Part shown: positions 39,921-51,214 of the stretch, in pieces
Numbering within the stretch: position 1 is the first letter of the stretch
Layout: each line of letters starts with the position of its first letter
Assembly (NCBI RefSeq): GCF_026151205.1
Contig: NC_087081.1
Location: forward strand, 12,091,113-12,155,112
Source: Bolinopsis microptera
Taxonomy: Eukaryota > Ctenophora > Tentaculata > Lobata > Bolinopsidae
Length of the DNA: 64,000 nucleotides
Direction: 5' to 3'
Translations under genes and position numbers: made by a program
The notes under the pieces: generated by a model
Told to the model about the DNA's origin: nothing
The model's database searches: none
The model's input: the letters and a program-made list of their open reading frames with translations, nothing else

Positions 39921-42184
39921 GTAGAAGCGGTAGAAAAGCGATCATAAGCGCCTATAAGCGCTTTTAAATCCTGATTCTGCCGGTGACCCCAGGTTGCACA
40001 GAAAAGCACTTATAACTATAAGCGGGCACACTGATTTCCAGTTCTGACCAGGTTAAGGGGAATTGAGAAATCGCTTATAAGCGCAGCATTAAAAATGCTA
40101 ATGAGCGCTTTTTATTTCCGGGCACTCCCCCGTTCCGACCAAGTTAGTGGCAGCATTAAAAAGCGCTTATAAGCGCTTTCTAATTCTTGCCAACCAGGCC
40201 ATGGGTGATAGAAAAAGCGGTAGAAAAGCGATCATAAGCGCTTTTAAATCCTGATTCTGCCGGTGACCCCAGGTTGCTCAGAAAAGCACTTATAAGCGGG
40301 CACTCTGATTTCCAGTTCCGACCAGGTTAGAGGCAGCATTTAAAAAGCGCTTAAGAGCGCTTTTTAATTCCGGGCACTCCCCTGTTCCGACCAGGTTAGT
40401 GGCAGCATTGAAAAAGCGCTTATAAGCGCTTTTTAATTCCGGGCACACCCCTGTTCCGAACAGGTTAGGGGCAGCATTGAAAAAACGCTTATATGCGCTT
40501 TATAATTCTTGCCAACCTGGCCATGGGTGATAGAAAAAGCGGTAGAAAAGCGATCATAAACGCCTATAAGCGCTTTTAAATCCTGACTCTGCCGGTGAAC
40601 CCCAGGTTGCTCAGAAAAGCACATGCAAGTGGGCACTCTCCAGTTCCGACCAGGTTAAGGGGAATTGAGAAATCGCTTATAACCGCTTTTAAATTCCGGG
40701 CACCACCCCGTTCCGACCAGGTTAGGGGCGGCATTGAAAAAGCGCTTATAAGCGCTTTTAAATTCCGGGCACTCCCCCGTTCCGACCAGCTAAGCGCTTT
40801 CTAATTCTTGCCAACCAGGCCATGGGTGATAGGAAAAGCGGTAGAAAAGCGATCATAAGCGCTTTTAAATCCTGATTCTGCCGGTGACCCCAGGTTGCTC
40901 AGAAAAGCACTTATAAGCGGGTACTCTGATTTCCAGTTCCGACCAGGTTAGGGGCAGCATTCAAAAAGCGCTTAAGAGCGCTTTTTAATTCCGGGCACTC
41001 CCCTGTTCCGAGCAGGTTAGGGGCAGCATTGAAAAAACGCTTATAAGCGCTTTATAATTCTTGCCAACCAGGCCATGGGTGATAGAAAAAGCGGTAGAAA
41101 AGCGATCATAAGCGCCTATAAGCGCTTTTAAATCCTGACTCTGCCGGTGCACCCCAGGTTGCTCAGAAAAGCACATGCAAGTGGGCACTCTCCAGTTCCG
41201 ACCAGGTTAAGGGGAATTGAGAAATCGCTTATAAGCGCTTTTAAATTCCGGGCACCACCCCGTTCCGACCAGGTTAGGGGCGGCATTGAAAAAGCGCTTA
41301 TAAGCGCTTTTAAATTCCGGACACTCCCCCGTTCCGACCAGCTAAGGGGCAGCATTGAAAAACGCTTATAAGCGTTTTATAATCCTTGCCAACCCATGCC
41401 ATGGGTGATAGGAAAAGTGGTAGAAAAGCGATCATAAGCGCCTATAAGCGCTTTTAAATCCTGACTCTGCCGGTGCACCCCAGGTTGCTCAGAAAAGCAC
41501 ATGAAAGTTCCAACCAGGTTAAGGGGAATTGAGAAATCGCTTATAAGCGCTTTTAAATTCCGGGCACTACCCCGTTCCGACCAGGCTAGGGGCAGCATCG
41601 AAAAAGCGCTTATAAGCGCTTTTTAATTCCTGCTCACCTGGCCATGGATGATAGGAAAAGCGGTAAAAGCGGTGAAATAGCGATGAATTAGCCGTAATAA
41701 GCGATTTCTAAAAAAACGCTTATAATCGATTATAAGCGGTTATAAGATGTAATATAGCTTTTTTCTGACTCAATTTTAAAAGCGCTTATAAGCGCTTTAT
41801 TTGCGCTTTACAAACAGCTAAATTGCACCCCAATTATAAGCGCTTATAATCGCTTATAAATGGTTCAAAAAAGTGCCTACAAATCGCTTATCCGGCCAAC
41901 CGCTTATCCACCCGTTTTTGGCGCCAATCCTACTGGAAAACCGCTTTCAAATCGCTCAGCGACGCTAGTAAGCGCTTAAAAGCGCTTATAAGCGCTTTTA
42001 AATTCAAAAAAGCGCTTTTTTGAATTATGACACCAATTATAGTCGATTATAAGCGATTTTTTTTGAACCGTTTATAATCGTAAAAAAAGCGATTGTAAAC
42101 GGTTTTTTTTTAAAAAGCGCCGAAAAAGCGCTCAATAAGCGATTATCGGCGACGATCATAAAATATCGTTTATGGAAACTTGCC
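39921..42184. repeat. Right arm: inverted tandem arrays
   Basis: The same palindrome and spacer types as in the left arm, in the opposite orientation, and shorter by about 1.5 kb because it has fewer internal units. The outermost 0.5 kb matches the left arm almost base for base. Confidence 0.9.
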
Positions 42185-43093
42185 AGATTTAGAACAATTT
42201 AATTCGTGGGTTTAAGTACAAATTGAATGCATAATGATTTAAACAAAAGTTGACATCTGATGCTGACCAAAAGCAGTTGTGTTTCAGCATTAGATGATCA
42301 ACATCAATTGTGACAAATTTTAGTTTGCCATAACTTACAGGAGAAAGTTTTGAATGAGTTAGTTTTGTCTAGTTTGTTTGTGCTGCATTGAACTTCTAAA
42401 TGCAGTGACCAAACAATTACCTAACAAGATAATTTTGCTTCTCGAAAAACATGTTCCTAAAGATCAAGAATTATATGGACTGCTTTAATCGGTAACAGAA
42501 TTGTCCCATGAAGTATGGATTTAGGATTATGGATGGTATGCCTCTGAATCTGACTGCCAGAAAAGACAATTTTATTATTCATCACCAATACAATCAATCG
42601 ATTAATATAATACCCAAATAATTTTTTTAAATAGTGCTATACACTCGAACCAAGGTGTATGCTAACAGCCAGCTGATATGCGAAAATTTGAGTGAGTCAA
42701 CCCACCACCACTTAAAAGTAACATAATAATAATAATAATGCTGTACATGATGTTTGTTATATTGTATATTCTTGTATTGATTGTGGTATTTTGTGGGTCA
42801 GATTCAGCAATACCCAATGGGTACTTGTTGAATCACTGTTTTATACACTCTGTAACCAGTTCCTGTGTTCCGTCCCTTGCCCTGCAAGCCCTGTTTCTTG
42901 ACTATACAGCATTTATTTATCGTGTATTACACTGTAGTATGTAATAAACATTTGTAGTAGTGTAGGATTGTTTGAATTTCTTTTTGCTAGGTTTTATAAT
43001 ATTTATTTGTATAATTTGTGATTGTTTCTCCCGGTTTTCTTCCCTTGCGTAGCAAGCCCTGTCTCTTGTAAAAACAACCTCGAAAGATATGTA
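42185..43093. other. Short unique spacer between two elements
   Basis: AT-rich, with a short (AAT)n run near 42726. No exon or motif recognised. Confidence 0.5.
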
Positions 43094-44691
43094 CAGGGTT
43101 GCCGGCATTTTTGAGAGTCATTTTTAAGGTTTTTTCACGTCTTTTAAGGCCTCTTTTGACCCATTTTTAAGGTCCAAAACAGTTAAATTCAAGGTTTTTT
43201 AAGGTCCACAGTGCGAAAGTTTGGACAAACGTAATGCAATAAAGGTGCAAATTTAAGGTTTTTCAAGGTTTTCCGATACAGAAATTGCAATCATATCTTG
43301 AAGGGGGAAGGTATAATTTCAGAAAACCCCAATTAGATCTACAACAAGCTAGGTATAATTTCAGAAAACCCCAATTAGATCTACAACAAGCTAGGTATAA
43401 TTTCAGAAAAACCCAATTAGATCTACAACAAGCTAGGTATAATTTCAGAAAAACCCAATTAGATCTACACCGAGCTAGGTATAATTTCAGAAAAACCCAA
43501 TTAGATCTACAACAAGCTAGGTATAACTTCAGAAAAACCCAATTAGATCTACACCGAGCTAGGTATAATTTCAGAATATCCAATCAGATCTACACCAAGC
43601 TAGGTATAATTTCAGAAAATCTTATCAGGTCTACACAGAGCTAGGTATAACTTCAGAATATCCAATCTTATCTACATCTCTACATCAAGCTAGGTATAAT
43701 TTCAGAAAATGTTACTAATCCGGAAAATCCATTTAGATCTACAACAAGCTAGGTATAATTTCATAAAAACCCAATTAGATCTACACCGAGCTAGGTATAA
43801 TTTCAGAAAAACCCAATTAGATCTACAACAAGCTAGGTATAATTTCAGAAAAACCCAATTAGATCTACACCGAGCTAGGTATAATTTCAGAATATCCAAT
43901 CAGATCTACACCAAGCTAGGTATAATTTCAGAAAATCTTATCAGGTCTACACAGAGCTAGGTATAACTTCAGAATATCCAATCTTATCTACATCTCTACA
44001 TCAAGCTAGGTATAATTTCAGAAAATTTTACTAATCCGGAAAATCCATTTAGATCTACAACAAGCTAGGTATAATTTCATAAAAACCCAATTAGATCTAC
44101 ACCGAGCTAGGTATAATTTCAGAAAAACCCAATTAGATCTACAACAAGCTAAGTATAATTTCAGAATAACCCAATTAGATCTACACCGAGCTAGGTATAA
44201 TTTCAGAATATCCAATCAGATCTACACCAAGCTAGGTATAATTTCAGAAAAACCCAATTAGATCTACAACAAGCTAGGTATAATTTCAGAAAAACCCAAT
44301 TAGATCTACACCGAGCTAGGTATAATTTCAGAACATCCAATCAGATCTACACCGAGCTAGTTATAATTTTAGAAAATCTTATGAGGTCTACACAGAGCTA
44401 GGTATAATTTCAGAATATCCAATCAGATCTACACCGAGCTAGGTATAAATTCAGAAAATCTTATCAGATCTACATCAAGCTAGGTATAATTTCAAAAAAT
44501 TTTACTAATCCGGAAAATCCATTTAGATCTAACATCAAGCTAGGTATAATTTAGGTATGGAACCTTAAAAAACCTTAAAAACACGAAAATTTGCCCGTTT
44601 TTCACGTCTTTTTTAAGGTTTTTTGCCCAAAATTGCCGTTTTTAAGGTTTTTAAGGTTTTTTAAGGTTTTTAAGGTCCCCCGGCAACCCTG
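43094..44691. mobile_element. hAT-type non-autonomous element carrying a minisatellite
   Basis: It begins CAGGGTTGCCGG and ends CCGGCAACCCTG. The 8-bp GATATGTA lies on both sides (43086-43093 and 44692-44699). CAGGG ends and an 8-bp duplication are typical of hAT elements. The subterminal regions repeat the word AAGGTTTTT many times in inverted arrangement, as hAT transposase-binding regions often do. It has no transposase. Confidence 0.93.
43295..44560. repeat. 42-bp minisatellite, about 30 copies
   Basis: The unit is CTAGGTATAATTTCAGAAAA then ACCCAATTAGATCTACAACA and AG. Because 42 is a multiple of three, the array stays open in one frame on each strand (RYNFRKTQLDLQQA on plus, CRSNWVFLKLYLA on minus). 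A higher-order period of about 316 bp, with variants such as AATCCGGAAAATCC and TCTACATCTCTACATC, is seen at 43700 and 44016. I take the ORFs to be incidental. Confidence 0.93.
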
Positions 44692-45113
44692 GATATGTAG
44701 ATACACATAGTCTCTACACCTTTACCCTCTGGTCCCTAGGGTCAGCAGCTGACCGTCAGCTGATCCCGGGCCAGAGGAAAACTACCGACTGCCAAGGTTT
44801 GACGCCTAGGCAGTCGAGACCTCTTATTGAGACCCTTTATAATAATGCAATAAATGAATGTTATTTTTATACAGTTTTTTTTATACAATTTATTATAATT
44901 TAATGACTCAATAAGACTCAATAAGGCAGATACACCTAACAAGAAGATATCCAAGAAAGGTTAGCAGGCTAGGTTTTCTAACAAAACATATGAATCTGAT
45001 GACCACAAGATATACAAGATAATAAAGTTTACAAATCATAAAATATTAAAATTTCTATAAGAATCTTTTAGTTTTAGTCAGGATGGAATGGAGTGACGCC
45101 CCCCGCTAGCAGA

Positions 45114-45341
45114 ATGGCAGTTGTAACAGACGTGCTCGCTAGAAGTCTACCTTTGCTCACCTTACTTCTCCTTATGCCAAATCTCCTTACAGCAAATCTC
45201 CTCAACTCACACATGACGAGAGACGAGGAGTCCTTTCAGGAGCTGGTCCAAGCGGTGGAGTCTCACAGGAAGAGATTTGGACTGGAGACCAAGGACGATC
45301 TTAGGAAGCTTTATTATATTTTATGTGTAAATGTTGTTTGA
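45114..45341 (+). CDS. Putative first exon of a secreted-protein gene
   Basis: From the ATG at 45114 the frame gives MAVVTDVLARSLPLLTLLLL, a hydrophobic core typical of a signal peptide, then a possible cleavage near LLTAN, then a charged stretch with ESFQELVQAVESHRKRFGLE and KDDLRKLYYI. An ATG 21 bases upstream is in frame but less likely to start a signal peptide. The last residues before the stop (LCVNVV) probably run into an intron: TTTATGT followed by GTAAAT is a plausible donor. I found no second exon before the LINE at 46821. The family is not recognised. Confidence 0.35.
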   Translation: MAVVTDVLARSLPLLTLLLLMPNLLTANLLNSHMTRDEESFQELVQAVESHRKRFGLETKDDLRKLYYILCVNVV

Positions 45342-45710
45342 TATTGATTTTATTTTATTCTTAAACATAAACTGTCGTATTTAATCTATTAGCAAACCAA
45401 AATATATATACTTTGTCTTGACGTATCCTCGTTAGTCGTTAGTCTCGAAGAAATCATCAGACCTTATTAAAAGTGATCGGTTACCCTGTCAGTGACGAGC
45501 TATGAAGGAATTATAGGACCTCATCGATGCTGATCCTATCAGTGACGAGTTATGAAGAAATAAGAACCTCATTTAAATCCTAGTTTGACGAAAATATTCC
45601 TCTGGCAACGAAGATTAGACAGCTTGCTTGCGAAGGCATCCGAAAGCCAGGGTACCTAGATTATAACCTGCTGACTTCTTTTAACGATTTTAAAGGATCA
45701 GTTCCACTTT

Positions 45711-46035
45711 TACAGGCAAAATCCATATGATTGTTGTTTTAAGGATGAAGGAATGTGTTTAGAGCTCTGAAACTGTGATACTCGAATAGTAATGGTAGAA
45801 AAAGGTTAACTTTAGTAGAAGTCTCATGTCTCTACGACCTTTAGTTTTGGCGCAACAAATCTCGCGGCAGAGGCGCGAGACGCGAGATCCGGTGCGCCTA
45901 AACCAAGCGCCGTGGAGACTTGAGACTTTGACTTAAGTTAACCTTTTTCTACCATTACTATTAGACCCCAAACTGTTGGAGCACTAAAAGCACTCCTTCA
46001 TGCCTAAATTGATGATATGAAGATTTTTACCTGTT
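45711..46035. mobile_element. Fold-back MITE with about 120-bp inverted ends
   Basis: The ends ACAGGCAAAATCCATAT and (reverse complement) ACAGGTAAAAATCTTCATAT continue inward in parallel: ATGAAGGA-TG, CTAATAGTAATGGTAG-like, GAAAAAGGTTAACTT, AGTCTCA-GTCTC. The centre is GC-rich with GCGCGAGACGCGAGA. The arms have diverged to perhaps 80 percent, so the copy is old. No clear target duplication. Confidence 0.7.
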
Positions 46036-46414
46036 AAAAATTGATGATTATTATTATTAAATCTAAAATAGCTAATAATTTAATAAATTATTAACAGGCC
46101 CCTTAACGTGGGCAATAATATACGCTTTATAAATTATATTTATTCGCAAAGAGTGGTGAGCTGCCGTGAATGTAGTCCATTATTCGGCTGTCCAGATTTT
46201 TACTTGTGTTGTACCCGAATAAAAAGTTGTTTTTGTCTAGGAGCAGCCCACTGTTTTTGATCTTTGTGATCACACCGAGTGTCTTGGTCTCCTTGTTGTT
46301 ACTGACAGTTCTGCATTGCAGATTTGTTTCGATGCTGTCAATCCAGATCTTATTTTTGTAGCTCATTATGTCTGCCTGAGTGTAATAGGCCAGATCTTTG
46401 AAATGTTGCTGCGG

Positions 46415-46830
46415 TATCAATTATATTGATGCTACATTGTTATTGAATATGAAATAATTTTCAACCGTATTAATTTATTAACTTATTGTAAATAGCAAGT
46501 TTGACAAAGGGATTACGTTTATTTTACCCGGAGTTCGTTTAAGTTTAGTATTGTAAATAGTTAATTTGACGAAGGGAATACGTCTATTTTACCCTGAGTT
46601 ATGTTTTAGTTCAATCTTGACACAATTTTAAAATTATAATTTAATTATTTTATATATATGTATTGTCCATAACTAGGGTGGCCTGCTAACAGAACCATGA
46701 TCTGCCTTGATTCATCCTTCAGCACAGAGAAAAGCTCCTTTTTTTATACATTATGATTACAGAGGATCTGATATTTAGATATATATTGCTGTGCTGTAAA
46801 AATTGACTTTATTTATTTATTTATTTATTT
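46415..46830 (-). repeat. 0.4-kb segment next to a LINE end, copy 1
   Basis: Directly after the stop of the minus-strand LINE comes (ATAA)n and then GTCAATTTTTACAGCACAGC to ATCAATATAATTGATA. The same segment, nearly base for base, follows the unrelated plus-strand LINE at 61085-61494. The match stops at ATTGATA on both copies. Confidence 0.9.
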
Positions 46831-49045
46831 AGGTCTATCATTCTTGTTCCGTGTGACTTATTTTCTTTCCAAAGGAAGTACTTTTTCAGTGACATTATTA
46901 AGACATGAAAGCTTGGTATTCTGCTTTCATCAACTTGGTAGAGGGTACCTGAAAGATTGTCACCTTGTGTGAGTATTTTGCACATGAATTTAACCGAGAG
47001 AGCTTCGAGTTGCACATCCAGTGGTGGTAGGTGGAGAGCAAGTTCGGTTAATTCCCTTTGTGGGTTCAGGACTGATCCAGATATTTTTAGAATTATTTTA
47101 TTCCAGAAGCTTTTAAATTGATTGAGACACTTGTGAAGCCAAATAGGTGCTGCGTAGAACAGTTTAGTGAGGACCATTGTCTTAAGGAGGAGAGTGAGGC
47201 TGTAAACGTTTAGACCGTAGTTGCGGTTAGTTGATTTTGTTATTAATCCCCACTTTCTTTTGCATTCTTTAAGTTTTTGAGACGCATGTTTCTTGAAATT
47301 GAGGTCCTCATCTACTATTACCCCAAGGACCTTCGTACTTTGAACGTAGTTGATGCTTTTCCCATTAATACATAATTCTGCAGGTTTCTGTTCTTCATTA
47401 TAGGCTGCAGTTTTCAAGATTATTGCCTCTGTTTTATTTGTATCACAGTTCACTACTAGCTTGTTCTTGATGCACCACTTGCTGAGGTGATCACATACCA
47501 TCTGCATTTTTTCATGGCATCCGGAGATGTTCTCAAGGGAAATCATAAGTGTACCGTCATCAGCAAATTTGTAGCAGCTTAGATATCTTTTTACCTCTTC
47601 CGGGGTGTTGTGCGTCATGTCTGCTATGTATAGGATAAAGAGGAGAGGTGAGAGTACAGCCCCCTGAGGTAGTCCAAATATTGTACATTTTATTTTTTCT
47701 CCTTTAAATAGTTGTTCACTTTTAGACATATCGTCCGGTTGAACAGGAAACTTCTCAGCACGTTGAGAATATTTCCTTGAATACCGAGAGTTGATAGTTT
47801 GACACATAGTGATGGAAGATGAACACTGTCAAATGCCTTTTCGAAGTCAAGGAAAAGCACTATACATGCCAGCTTCTGTCGTTTAACTTCCTCAAGGTTA
47901 GCCAGCATTCTGAAAAGATATCGCGTTGTTGATCTCCCTCCAATAAAACCTTCCTGATCTTCATCAAGAGTTCCTTCAATGTCCAGGAAGAGTCTCAATC
48001 TTTTATCTAGCGCTCTTTCACAAATCTTTCCAAAGTAGGATGATATGGAAATCGGTCTATAAGCACCAGGTAACATGTAGCTGGATTTTCCTTCTTTCCT
48101 CAAGAATGTTACATCGGAAGATTTCCACAGCCATTTTCCTGTGCTCATACACCAGTTAAATATGATCTGCAAGACGTGAAGACAATTTGTTTTTATGTGT
48201 TTGAGGATGGTGGGGTGAATATTGTCTGCATCACATGATTTGTCATTTGTTTCTTGCCTTTCTATAGCTGATTTTATCTCGTCTATGGAAATATGGTTGT
48301 TCAGCGGATCATCTTCATTGTAACTACTTGCAGATTTGCTGCTAACATTCTTTAATTTACTGAACTCATTATTTACATGCATTTCGTGCTCTTGGTCATG
48401 GGGTTGGTTTTGAAGGTGTTTTCCTGTGAAGAAAGTATTAAATAACAGCTCTTCCTTATCTTTTTCAGATTTGACCAGCAAGTCACAGTCTTTGAGGTTG
48501 CAGATGAAGTTGTCAGTTTTGGCCCCAAAAACTCGTTTATATTTTCTCCAGAATTGAGTGCAGTCTTTGGTGTTTAGTGCTTCAACTCTGTCACGAATCC
48601 ATTCATTCTTTTCTTTGATCAGCGCTTTTTTGAATGATTCAATGCTTTCAGTGAGTGTGGCCTTGTTTCTGGGAGTTGACCTTTGCTTGAATCTTTCTTT
48701 CGCTTCTAGAGCTTCATTAGATAGAGTTGTAAGTGCAGGACACCAATATGGTTTTGAATGAATGGATACTGTCTTCTGAGGGATGAACATTCGGTTAGCC
48801 TCCTGTATTTTATGTAATAACTGTTGCCATAGCTGATCCCCTTGGTTTAATAACTCTGGGGCCGAACGAAGATGTTGACAGTCAGTCTCGATTGCATTTG
48901 ACCATCTTTTCCAGTCTGCATTTTTCCAGTCCATACACACTCTGGGGACAGTGTCTGATTTTGGGATCCCTCTGCAGATTTCTTGAAGCACCGGATAGTG
49001 ACCTCTTCTTGGGGCACCTGAAAATAATTCAATATCTTTATCCAT
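46821..49045 (-). pseudogene. LINE reverse transcriptase (family A), frameshifted
   Basis: The upstream frame (49045-47690) has the end of the endonuclease (ELFSGAPRRGHYPVL), a linker, and RT motifs: AYRPISISSYFGKICE, EGFIGGRSTTRYLFR, CIVLFLDFEKAFDSV. A shift near 47695 moves to a second frame with FGLPQGAVLSPLLFILY and the catalytic box YKFADDGTLMI, then the C-terminal thumb and a tail ending in LWKENKSHG and a stop at 46821. It thus carries all the RT motifs but not in one frame. It copied its own RNA by target-primed reverse transcription. Family details were not searched. Confidence 0.9.
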
Positions 49046-49837
49046 TCACTGATTTCCTAACTTTGAGATGATGGGGCCTTTAGTTAAACAAAAATTTCAG
49101 TTAAACAAAAATTTCAATTTTATGCCATTTATTACAGATTAAACAAGTTTACAATAAATCAATTTGATATTTAACGGAATCCTAATTCAATGTGCAGTAT
49201 GGTTGTCACTCTTTAAATAGATTAGATATAGGTTGACGGGGCAAAGGAGTGTGCGTGCTGTTCGCTATTGCTCACACCAAACGGCAACCTAGTAAATGTT
49301 TTGTATGAACACCGGTCTCCATAACGATACAAAATTAGGATTGTAGAATTTATTGAATAACTATTAGTGCAGTGGAGGTAGCGGTGTGGTGCATTAATAG
49401 AGTGACAGCCTACTGATTTAGAGTTGTTTTTGAGTGAGCATAATGGGTGTATTTTTGGATCTAATGGCAACTTTAAAATTTCTTTTAATCATTTATTAAA
49501 TATCAGTTTAAAAATATATAAATCTGGAATCTGTTCACTCTGTGAACCAGTCCTATAAAAATTTCAAAAACCCTCCTAAATTAAATATTAAAAACGTCTC
49601 AGTAATGGAAATAGTCATACAATTAAGAAATTAACCAAATTCTTAATATCTACCTAAGAGAAAAATACCTACCTAAGTCAATTTCTACCTGTAATACACT
49701 AAATATTAGGTTAAATACATAGGTGGTGGAGTCAGCACACATTTACCAAAATCAAAATTGTTCAATAGGAGGAGCCTGTGGGCCGAGATCACTGGATTAA
49801 ATTTGATGAAGGGGATTGTTTTCAAATGACAGCTGCA
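49046..49837. other. Insertion splitting the LINE-A endonuclease
   Basis: The endonuclease frame stops after VIDLVLAEAIM at 49838 and resumes at DKDIELFSGAP at 49045, so about 0.79 kb has been inserted. Only the 3-base ATG is shared by both junctions. The insert has no recognisable ORF. Its word GGGGCAAAGGAGTG with CACACCA-A resembles sequence near 51520-51600. Confidence 0.6.
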
Positions 49838-50344
49838 TTATGTCATAATCGCTTCGGCTAACACTAAGTCAATAACACTTCCTCCATTTGTACAGACAAA
49901 TGTGCAGTCGTATGGTGAGCAGAGAGTTAGGGTTTCCTTTTCAACGTAGTCTAGAAGCTTCTTTCCTCGCTGCGTGGTAACATGATCTCCCCAGTCATGA
50001 TGTCTTGCATTAAAGTCTCCATATGTGAGAAGAGAGTTGAATTTATATTTAGCCTTATATTCTCTTGCTTTATCAATGTGGGCAAGAAGTCCTTCAAATT
50101 TTCTTATGGAATCATTAGAGTTATTGCAAGGTTTGCAATAAACTGATCCCACCAAATATCTCTTTCCTTCAACTTTTATTTGGCACCAAACAGCATCAAC
50201 TTCGTCTACATTAAGGTCATAGACCAACTCTGGATGTAGTGAAGGATCAATGACGAGCGCTACCCCGGCTGTCCCTTTATTTATGTCCCCAGCTTTATGA
50301 AATACCTTTTTATGAAGGAAACTTCCAAAAATTGGGCGTGGCAT
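49838..50344 (-). pseudogene. LINE-A endonuclease domain, 5' part
   Basis: The frame encodes an endonuclease/exonuclease/phosphatase domain: GTAGVALVIDPSL, VDAVWCQIKVEGKRYLVGSV, then LTYGDFNARHHDWG (the GD-N-H box) and NGGSVIDLVL. The N-terminal residues of the domain are missing, so the element is 5'-truncated near 50345. The C-terminal end of the domain is displaced by the insertion at 49046-49837. Confidence 0.85.
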
Positions 50345-50689
50345 GTGGGGGTGTTTCCGGTTGGAGTTGAAGCTTCAAAATTTTTTGGTAGTTATTTGGC
50401 CTAAGGAACAACAGATAAGCCTATTGCCGTAATTATTGGATAATATTTTTGTTTTATGAACCGGGCTACTATACATGCAGCATGAGTAACTGGTGGATAA
50501 GCCTTCGGTAAAAAGGGATCCGGAAAAGTCAATGCGGCACTCGGGTCCTTTGTATTGTCGTCGGTATATTGTCCATTATCTACGTTCTGCTTTCATAGTT
50601 TAAACAATAGTGAGTTCTAAATATACAGCTTTAAACCGACTAAGTATGAATGAATGAAATACCTGAGAATCTGCACTCCTATTAAAAAA

Positions 50690-50935
50690 AGCATGAGTAA
50701 CTCATTGGTTTCTAGAATCTTTAAATTAATTTTGGCGCTCACAGGTCCTCATGATCATGTGATCGCCGCATGAGGTTCCGTAAATGCGCGGGACACCTTC
50801 AAGCTTAAATTATTCACCTTACTGAGGCAGTCAACCAACGCGCGGCTTTATTTTTAACCTGTGATATGTTTTGATTGTTATTAAAAAATACCATGTAAAT
50901 TTAAACTTGTTTTCCTAAAATTTGTTTTCCAAGCA
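50690..50935. repeat. Dispersed repeat, inverted relative to 54406-54648
   Basis: The stretch from GCCGCATGAGGTTCCGTAAA through ACCTTCAAGCTTAAATTATT to TTTCCTAAAATTTGTTTTCC is the reverse complement of the repeat that interrupts LINE-B. This copy lacks the 88-bp MITE present in the other one. Its left limit is uncertain. Confidence 0.75.
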
Positions 50936-50938
50936 AAA

Positions 50939-51214
50939 TTGCTGGTGAATCTGCTTAAATTACCTGATTTATCAAATTTAACAGGAGCCAACAGTAAGTG
51001 CACATACGTTGGGGCTTATAACATAGCCATGTTTCAAATTCGACTGGTATCTTTACAGATGGCATATTTTAACTACTCATTCGAGGATTCTGTCGTAAAA
51101 GAACTTCATTATCATTTGATTCGATACATTCTTTGGATTAGTGAAGATATTAAGTCTTGCCAGGAAGAATTATCGCACTTGAAAATCTGCACGGCAAATA
51201 TTGATAGGTTTTGA
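50939..51214 (+). other. Open frame of about 90 codons, unknown
   Basis: The frame reads through GANSKCTYVGAYNIAMFQIR and FEDSVVKELHYHLIRYILWI and ends in a stop at 51214. An acceptor-like TTTAACAG lies in it at about 50980. It has no good ATG start. It could be a terminal exon or a retroelement piece. I recognise no motif. Confidence 0.2.

Larger units (their letters stand above)
33772..42184. mobile_element. 8.4-kb foldback-like element
   Basis: The ends are inverted repeats beginning GGCAAGTTTCCATAAACG; the first roughly 450 bases of each end are almost identical as reverse complements. AGATTTAG flanks both ends. The left arm (33772-37600) and right arm (about 39921-42184) are tandem arrays in opposite orientation; a middle part of about 2.3 kb separates them. 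No ORF has transposase motifs, and the ORFs of 67-90 residues along the arms are the same repeat translated again and again. The layout (long composite inverted arms, target duplication, non-coding) recalls Foldback and Galileo elements of Drosophila. The 8-bp duplication fits hAT, P or Merlin mobilisation. The superfamily is not determined. Confidence 0.88.

Noticed and set aside
34359-41598. Many ORFs of 67-90 residues with the shared words GVHRQSQDLKALIGAYDRFS
   Set aside because: They are translations of the foldback arms' tandem unit, appear in inverted form on the other arm, and have no start, domain or codon-level signature of a protein family.
43263-44215. Repeat proteins of 14-residue units on both strands
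   Set aside because: The 42-bp minisatellite is a multiple of three, so open frames follow automatically on both strands; it lies inside a non-autonomous hAT-type element.
43295-44560. CRISPR-like array appearance
   Set aside because: The units are contiguous without unique spacers, and the DNA is clearly animal with spliced genes.
46127-46420. 97-residue ORF downstream of LINE-A
   Set aside because: Hydrophilic frame without motifs or splice context; it may be a piece of another retroelement but I cannot support it as a gene.
48558-48761. Plus-strand ORFs inside LINE regions (also 52330-52630 and 62279-62488)
   Set aside because: Antisense shadows of the RT ORFs.
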